This document shows positions 57,801 to 64,000 of a DNA stretch of 64,000 bases, piece by piece. Origin of the DNA: Jacaranda mimosifolia (taxonomy: Eukaryota > Streptophyta > Magnoliopsida > Lamiales > Bignoniaceae); assembly GCA_018894105.1 (NCBI GenBank), contig CM032120.1, forward strand, positions 29,720,710-29,784,709. The letters run 5' to 3'. The notes below the pieces were generated by a model, which did not search any database, was not told where the DNA came from, and saw only the letters and a list, made by a program, of their open reading frames with translations. The first letter of the stretch is position 1. Each line of letters opens with the position of its first letter. Made by a program: the position numbers and the translations under genes.

Positions 57801-58718
57801 GTTGGCCTGGAGTCTATCCATCCAAATTTGTCCAATACATTAAACCTCGAAATTCAAACTTATGTCACTCGAGAATCAGAACCTTCCCTGGTAAGAGATT
57901 TCATTTTTTGGTTTCCTAAATTAACTATATAATACATTTGCATCTTCAACTGATTCAATTTGTCAATTGCAGGAAGAGGGTAAAATAATAGAGCCCGTTA
58001 ACTCTGCTGTTTTCCCGGCCTCCAAGAGATGCGGAATGTCTGTGTTGATTGGCACTGGAAACATAGTATGGTCGGGGATATATGTCATCGTATCTACAGT
58101 CGGTTTGGTAATAACAGTGGCGTTGCTAGATGTCCTGTACATAAATCCTTACAAAGTATACTATTGGTGGTATAAGGGGCTTCTATTCGTCGTATGCATG
58201 GTCGTAAGTATTCTTCTCTTTGGGGGTCTGGTAATTGGTCTGTGGCATCTCTGGGAAATAAAAACTTCAGCTCATGAATTTAGGGACACTGTGGAGAATG
58301 GAAATGTGCAACAGAATGAGCCAAAGGTGCACAAAAATTCTGGCAAGGGACAATACATAAACACTATCCGGTACGGTCAGAGACCAGACTTCTCAGGTAC
58401 ATATGTATGTTCATGCATAATTTGAGTTTTTTTTTTTCTCGGAATTACTAATGAATGATTCTGCATGGTCGTATGAATCATTAAAATTTGAGAAACACTA
58501 GTTGTCCTATCAGCTCCAAACATCAGGGTTGTCCTCTTTCTGCTGCAGGAATTTTCGAATCAATGTCTGACCGGTGGGAAAACGTTGATATAGGCGTAAT
58601 AGTTTGTGGGCCCCCAACTCTTCAGACAAGTGTTGCTAAAGAGTGTAGAACACAGAATCTCAGGCGGCGAGGCAATCAGGCGATATTCCATTTCAACAGC
58701 CACAGTTTTGATCTGTAG
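51802..58718 (+). CDS. FRO: Ferric-chelate reductase (FRO6/FRO7-type), nine exons, 733 aa
   Basis: Exons: 51802-52033, 52127-52220, 52311-52508, 56515-56749, 56840-57167, 57247-57511, 57635-57890, 57973-58396, 58549-58718. All introns are GT-AG and the phases join into 734 codons including stop. FROs pass electrons from NADPH through FAD and two hemes across a membrane to Fe(III). Visible features: helices in exons 1-5 and 8; heme His pairs 222/236 ([16 protein letters not shown]) and 297/310 ([15 protein letters not shown]); FAD motif HPFSVSS 385-391; NADPH motif GGIGISP 460-466; late CGPP 697-700. The start is the first ATG in the open frame ([12 protein letters not shown]); this short N terminus resembles FRO6/FRO7, which act at the plasma membrane or chloroplast. 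Which one applies is not decidable here. No break is visible. Confidence 0.93.
53461..53900. mobile_element. MITE inside FRO intron 3
   Basis: The ends AGCTTTGTTTGTTGG and, inverted, GGTTTTGTTTGTTTG are flanked by TAA on both sides (53458-53460 and 53901-53903), fitting a PIF/Harbinger-type MITE. It is 440 bp, AT-rich and non-coding. Confidence 0.6.
55033..55045. repeat. G13 homopolymer in FRO intron 3
   Basis: An uninterrupted run of 13 G bases in AT-rich DNA. Such runs are unstable and prone to sequencing error. Confidence 0.9.
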
Positions 58719-59700
58719 CTACCTCTGGAACTACTTCTCTCAAGTGCTTCGAAGTTCAAATGTGGGATGATGGATCCAAACTTACACAGAATATATGTTT
58801 AACGGAGGTTCATACTGCCTATAGTTATGTACAATATATAGTGTATGATACGTGTATATAGTCATAGTTGTATGTTTGTATGTGGCACGCTGAATTCAGT
58901 TCTTGGCCAAAAATCATCAACAGGCAAAATGCAACCAGAGAGTAAGAAATATGATACATGAAACACTAAATATGAGAAGATGGCGGTGATGGAAGAAAAT
59001 CATGGGACCAATTAATTGGAAAACATGGAAATAGACAAGAACGAAAACAGGATTGAGCTGTGGATGGGATGATGCTCCATGAACGGGTAAAATTTAGGAG
59101 AAAAGAAAGAAGGGGGAAAAAAAAAAAAGATAAAAAGAGGATAAGCTATTGCATGAATAATTTGAATGAAAGAAATCAGATTTTAACTTTTCTACCCACC
59201 GCTGAACATCTTTTACTTGAATTTGACTTTTTTAGAGAACAGGTTTCGGTATCTTGTTATTTTCAAGAAAATAATTATTTTGACTCCATCCAAATTGAAT
59301 TTGTTGTTTGATTTACCAAAATGAAGGATACAGAATTTTCAGGTTTGGTGATAAGAATGGGTCTGATGTATAGTTTTTCTGAAGGCTAAAATCTATTTTG
59401 AAGTGGTCTGTAGTACAACCTTTCAGGTACTGGTTTGAGTAAGATGAGCATTGAGTACATTCTTCTACATAAATTAATCTGATGCACTTTACTTTCTGGT
59501 CCGGTTTCGAGTGGTGATCACATAACTGATCCAAATACCGTGTGTTTGTATTTAATGGTTAAGACTATCAAGCAAAGAGTCTGTTAATACTGGCCTCCTA
59601 GTCTTGAAATACATGATTTACTGCCTAAATAATCCAGCCAGGAACCTCCGCTTTTCCATTTTGCTTAACTATATCTTTAGGAAAGAAACTGTCTTTCTAT
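58719..59700. other. Region downstream of FRO, no clear gene
   Basis: It holds the FRO 3' untranslated region; the transcript end is not identifiable. The remainder is unique-looking AT-rich DNA with only short frames. Confidence 0.5.
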
Positions 59701-59710
59701 CGAAGCTTAG

Positions 59711-60070
59711 CTTGAAGGATCTCATGATCACAAAATGTTGGACTTGATCGACTTTAAAAAAATGAAAATTCAGCATTCTAAATCCACTGGATGGTACACA
59801 GGAACTGGAGGCAAAGGTGTTGGCAGCTACTTCCAGATCTCGCAGAGCAGGTTGAAGTTAGTTCAACGGATTTTGCAAGCTCCCATAAGCAAATATTCTC
59901 GTCATTTTCAGAATCAGTCTGACAAGAAAATGAATGCAAAACTAATTGATATTGGAAAGTGTCTTGAGACTCTCACTGCTTGGGTGTGCTATGCTCTCAC
60001 AGATTTGATCCTAACATGGAATGACTTGCCAGGAAGGTTGGCAAAACTAGACGGGATCTATGTAAGCTGA
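59711..60070 (+). other. Unrecognised open stretch, possible exon or gene fragment
   Basis: From a potential AG acceptor at 59709-59710 the frame is open to a stop at 60068-60070, with an ATG at 59735 giving 111 residues. The composition looks protein-like: a Gly-rich TGTGGKGVGS stretch, then basic and hydrophobic sequence (RLKLVQRILQAP, LETLTAWVCYALTDLILTW). No family was recognised. It may be a terminal exon of a gene, a pseudogene piece or chance; it is separated from FRO by about 1 kb. Confidence 0.3.
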
Positions 60071-60353
60071 AGAAAAAGTTGACTGTTGATTAATTGGGAC
60101 CCTTTCTATTATGAGGAGGGAGAAACATTTGATTTGTTGCAGTTTGCAATTTCTCTTTATTGATATGTACTAGACTTCTTTTAACTGTTTTCGAACAATT
60201 AGTACTTTCATCCCTAACATTTATAGACTCACTATTTAATATCAACTATTCCGAGTGTGTAATATCATTAACTGATGGGTTTTTTTTTTTCTTTTTTATA
60301 TATATATATCTATGATTTTTATTGTGATACTTATATAATTCCTTCATGGTATC
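60071..60353. other. AT-rich spacer left of element 4
   Basis: No gene. It contains a T run (60280-60290) and a (TA)n tract (60298-60309). The five bases before the element 4 LTR are gtatc. Confidence 0.6.
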
Positions 60354-61250
60354 TGATGATGGTATGATCTGCTTGGTGATGAACTGGGCTTCGGTCTAAT
60401 GCAATCGACCAGAAGGGAGGTCGGAAAGGAGTGTTTAGGTGAAGTCGGGTCGAGTCCGGCAGCCAATAGCACACGTCAAGCTAGCCGAGGTACTCCGACA
60501 CTCAAGTCAGTACTTAATCGACCATAATATAGAGTAGTAGAGCGAGGGCTTTTAGTGATAATGGGCATACCTTGCTGAGAGAAGGCAATGGGGTATTTAT
60601 AGGTTTTCTTGAGAGGTTGATATGTCAATGATGCTCTTACTTATATAGAGTGGACCATTGTCCTTAGTTGAGGACCTTTAAATCTTCTTCATTCTATGTA
60701 CTTTTTCAGGTAGCGCTTCCTCCTACTCTTTAGGACATGGCGGTACGAAGGAGGCGCACATCACTTTGGTTCTGCAGGATGGTGGTATAGAAGAGGGCAC
60801 GCATTATTAATGTGTAGGCACGCCGCCTGTTAGAGCATTTAATGTAGTAGATAGGTGGTTGTGGCGCATTCAATGTGACTGTGACCGATTGTATGGAGCT
60901 GCTCTAAACTGCTCTGATCAACCTCTCAGGGTTGAGATGTATCCTCATATGCGAGTCATCTGTGCACACTTTGTTTGAGGCGATGAAACTCTATTGGATC
61001 CAAATATCTTCCTGGTTGAAGGCTGAATGGTCATTCTCAAGTTGATCGACCACACTCTGATCGATTAGCCAAGGTGTCGATACTCGTGCTGGTAGAATGG
61101 CCCAATGAGGGCTTAGACCTGGTCAATTATTAATGGGCTGGGCCAGATAGCCGATTGGGTTGTCCCATATCATATCTTTTGCCTGGTTGAATATTAGTGG
61201 GCCTGTTGGGCTATCCTATATCATGAGGCCTATTGGGTTGTCCCATATCA
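60354..61250 (-). repeat. Element 4 left LTR (3' LTR in element sense)
   Basis: 897 bp, TG...CA. It shares GCTAGCCGAGGTACTCCGAC and ACTCAAGTCAGTA with the leader part of the other LTRs, but the hairpin's second arm is not kept. Near its right end GGGTTGTCCCATATCA is repeated, with GGGCTATCCTATATCA between, so the terminal sequence has been locally duplicated. Confidence 0.75.
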
Positions 61251-61507
61251 TGAGTCCCCCCTACTCATTAGTCTTGATCGAACTGTTCGACGAGCATGAA
61301 TGGGGAGTAATTGACTTGAGAAACTGGAATACGTTCGACGAAGGATTCAACGCGTTGATAATAATTGAATTTCATAAATTGACCAGGGTTTCAGTGCATT
61401 TAATGTGTCAATTATATTGGGCAGAGCGATTTTCGAACCGATAGATGCGTAATAATTTCCCGACAGCCTGTCAGTTTAGCTGGTTAAGTTACCCACTGGC
61501 TGGTGCG

Positions 61508-61515
61508 TATAAATA
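61508..61515 (+). promoter_or_regulatory. TATA box of the element 4 antisense gene
   Basis: TATAAATA, 178 bp before the ATG at 61686, in the same arrangement as in elements 1-3. Confidence 0.65.
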
Positions 61516-61685
61516 GCGAGGTGAAAATATCTTATTTATACTTTTATAGCAATTCACAAGGTCGAGTTCTGCATTTTACTACTTTTTCTGATAGTCGAGT
61601 TTGGTCTAATCTTGCTAACTGCGTAAGTCTCTTTTGATCTTGAAAAAATTTATTCCTTATTTAGACAATATATTTTACAGTAAAC

Positions 61686-63333
61686 ATGTTGAGTGTTTTT
61701 GGGAAGGATAGTAATAGGGGGAGTGATAGTGAGGAGACCCGGTTGGATGTGGGACTAGTGAGTCTTTCAGTGATAGCTCTAGTTCTTCTAGCAGTTCGAG
61801 TGACATGAGGGTTGAGGTCGGGGTAGGGCTAGGCCATTCGGGCATGTGAGTCGACCTCCAGTATCTCGAGATAGACTATTCACTATCGATCATTATTTTG
61901 AGATTGTCTCCAAGATCAAAGATAGTGATTTAGAGTTCATCAGGCAGTTGTACCATATTCTCCTGGGGTTCAAGTTGATTGTCCCTGGACCTGATGATGT
62001 GGTTGCATAATGATTTTTAAGGATGCCCTGAAGTGTGGGCTTAGATTCCCTGTTGCTCAGCCTGTAGTTGAATTATTTTTTGACCTTACAATTTTGTCGT
62101 TTTGATGCTGATACATAGGGCTGTCAATTGATCAGATTTAAATTCAAATCCGATCTGAATTCGCTTCGAATTTTAGGATTTTTATTCGATTAAAATATTC
62201 GATAGATTAGATCCGATTATAAATATTCAAAATCCAAAATAAGTGGATCGGATGTGGAATTAAGCAATCCGATACATTAAAGATTCGAATTCGAATCTTA
62301 ATATTTTTTATTAAATTAATACTCTTATATATAATATTAATAAAGATTTAAAAATAAAATTTATGTATTATATTGACCTAATATCTATATTAACGTCTAT
62401 ATTATACTATTAATATTGAGTTTTTAACATAAAAAATAAAAGAGATATTGATAAATATCAAATATAATATATAATAGTTCATCTATATATTAATATAATG
62501 TGAAAAAGGAGTTTAGTGTTCAAATATTTAACTTTTGAACTAATATATAATATAAAGTTGTTAAAAATTCAAATATGACATATATTTACTTTATAAATAC
62601 AATATTTTTATAAAATTTAAAAGGAAAAAAAGAAAGAAAGAAAAAATAAATCGAGACAGATTTTTTAATCGAATTTTTGATATCCACTAGATTCGGATAT
62701 GGTACTGGCTAACAAAGATCCTATAGGATTTTGAGTCGAATTTGGATGTGAATTTTGTTAATTGGATTCGGATTCAAATATGACAAATCCGATCCAAATC
62801 TAACCCATTGACAGTCCTACTGATACATAACCAATCCCCCAACTTTCGCGAACTTTAGCAACCTCTTCTACCTCCCGATGTCCCACAAGTTAGGTAGTAC
62901 CGAGGAGTCAGGTTTTCATTATCTAACAACCAGCTCTCATTTAAAATTCTTGGTGAGCCCCTCATCATTGCATGGCCAAGCCTGGAAAAGCCATTATTTC
63001 TTTGTTCGAGCTCCGGGTGGGGTTGGGTTTAATATCCCTAGGGGGTGGCTGAGGGAGCACATCGAGATGCTTAGGGATGAGAACCCCACTTGACCCAATA
63101 CCTTTATCTGTGACTTTGTTCAGTTTGGGCAAATTGAAGCATCAGGGTACATCGAAGAGAGGATCCTGGTGCTGGCAGGCTTATCGCCTGCTCAGCTGGG
63201 TCTGCCCGCTTATGCTCGACTAGGTAGACACCTTTGTTGACTTGTGTTGATATTCTATTTTGAAGTTTCTGGTCGATAGTAATATATGTTTGTTTGTGTT
63301 TCATTCAGATCGAGAAGAAATAATGAACTACAC
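61686..63333 (+). pseudogene. Antisense passenger gene of element 4, interrupted
   Basis: It opens MLSVFGKDSNRGSDSEET, shifts frame, then shows ESFSDSSSSSSSSSD and the domain start LFTIDHYFEIVSKI and IFKDALKCGLRFPVAQP. A hAT-type element (62116-62819) splits it. It resumes with SHKLGSTEESGFHYLTT (from 62878) and WKSHYFFVRAPGGVGFNIPR, and ends exon 1 at 63223 with one or more stops. Intron 1 (63224-63308, 85 bp, GT-AG, phase 1) matches that of element 2. Exon 2 begins at 63309 (DREEIMN) and is cut by another insertion at 63334. Confidence 0.75.
62116..62819. mobile_element. hAT-type non-autonomous element nested in element 4
   Basis: The inverted ends TAGGGCTGTCAAT and ATTGACAGTCCTA are flanked by a perfect 8-bp duplicate, CTGATACA (62108-62115 and 62820-62827). 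It is 704 bp, with subterminal repeats of AATCCGAT(C/A) type in inverted orientation and no transposase. It inserted into exon 1 of the passenger gene. Confidence 0.9.
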
Positions 63334-64000
63334 TAGGGGTGAAAAATGAGTCAAGTCGGCTCATGGCTCGAGTAGAGCTCAACTCAAGCTTGAGCATTTA
63401 TATGAGTTGATCTCGAGCTCATTCATGACTGTTCGAAAGCTCATGAGTCGGCTCATGAGCTTTTTTATTTTTTTTAATCTTTTATATATTTTAAATATAT
63501 AAATAATATAAATAATGTCTTAAGAATACAACCCTAATTCCTAAATACAGAGTACAACGGTTGCAGCCCTATTTCTCAACTCTCAAATTTCTCTCAATCT
63601 CATCCGGCCATACCACAATTCCGCCACACAGCACCACCATCCGCCGTGCTACTAAGTACCGACATTCCTGTCGTATCACGATTCCGCCACCAAGCACCAC
63701 TATTCCAATGCGCTACCAACTATCCCGCCGCATTACGATTCCTCTGTGCTACTGACTATCCCGTCGCATCCTTTTACTCAAAACTCACCATCATTGCAAG
63801 TCTACATCATCTGGGTGTGAAACAAGGTATTTAGAGTATTTACCACATTTCTTCCAAATAATTAACAAACTGTTAAAACTATGTGGGCATTTGAGATAAT
63901 TTTAGTTAAAGCATAGCAAAAAAAATTCTGGTTCTTGTCATGGGAACTCATATTCTTGGCATGCTGCTGCTGGTTCTTGTCTCAAAATCAGAAAACTAGT
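63334..64000. mobile_element. Possible start of another hAT-like element, running off the window
   Basis: TAGGGGTGAAAAATGAGTC at 63334 resembles the hAT-type ends at 24505 and 49713. It abruptly ends the homology of the passenger gene exon 2. The subterminal sequence is rich in GCTCATGAG and GGCTCGAG motifs. A second end and target duplicate (AACTACAC expected) were not found within the window, and the rest shows no gene. Confidence 0.4.

Larger units (their letters stand above)
60354..64000 (-). mobile_element. Element 4: Tat-like retrotransposon, partial, running off the window
   Basis: An LTR-like block (60354-61250) begins TGATGATGG and ends CCATATCA, and is followed by TGAGTCCCCC. This is the same junction as the 3' LTR of element 1 in minus orientation. 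Beyond it lies the oppositely oriented TATA box and passenger gene, interrupted by two DNA transposons. gag-pol is not in the window. The far target duplicate of gtatc cannot be checked. Confidence 0.75.

Overview
This window looks like intergenic, repeat-rich nuclear DNA of a flowering plant, probably a eudicot. It holds one well-supported host gene, split by short GT-AG introns, in AT-rich DNA packed with plant-type LTR retrotransposons and small DNA transposons. The species cannot be named from the sequence. There is nothing bacterial: no operons, CRISPR arrays or tRNA/rRNA genes were seen.

Layout. 1-2061 is AT-rich filler with an (ATA)n microsatellite. 2062-11322 is a complete but decayed Ty3/gypsy element (element 1, minus strand, TSD tatat). 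11323-12032 is simple and G-rich tandem repeats. 12033-~21493 is a Tekay/Del-like Ty3/gypsy element with ~3.3 kb LTRs that has lost reverse transcriptase, RNase H and integrase. 21494-26266 is AT-rich DNA with a hAT-type element (24505-25264) and a PIF/Harbinger-type MITE (25304-25640). 26267-36829 is the best preserved retrotransposon (element 2, plus strand, TSD ataag). 36830-40421 holds a second 337-bp MITE and small repeats. 40422-48953 is a third, internally deleted relative (element 3, plus strand, TSD attac). 49158-49519 and 49713-51382 are a MITE and a hAT-like element. 51802-58718 is the host gene. 60354 to the window end is a truncated fourth relative (element 4, minus strand) carrying a nested hAT-type element (62116-62819, 8-bp TSD).

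The host gene is a nine-exon FRO6/FRO7-type ferric-chelate reductase. All exon phases join into a 733-residue reading frame with both bis-heme histidine pairs and the FAD and NADPH motifs. Its third intron is about 4.0 kb and carries a MITE; the other introns are 79-152 bp.

Elements 1-4 belong to one Tat-like group, judged from gag, reverse transcriptase, a second (archaeal-type) RNase H, integrase, and a TTTGGCGCC-type primer site. The most interesting feature is a second gene on the opposite strand, between integrase and the 3' LTR, in all four. It has its own TATAAATA box 160-205 bp before its start codon. It has a serine-rich N terminus, a region resembling the 'putative gypsy type transposon' domain (PF04195-like), and, in the copies that retain it, a coiled-coil C-terminal part. 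Two short introns of 79-85 bp are at matching positions wherever the region survives. Extra ORFs, some antisense, are known in Tat-lineage elements; the shared core promoter and introns visible here suggest a real spliced antisense gene. Every copy is broken, so none of these elements looks able to make all its proteins.
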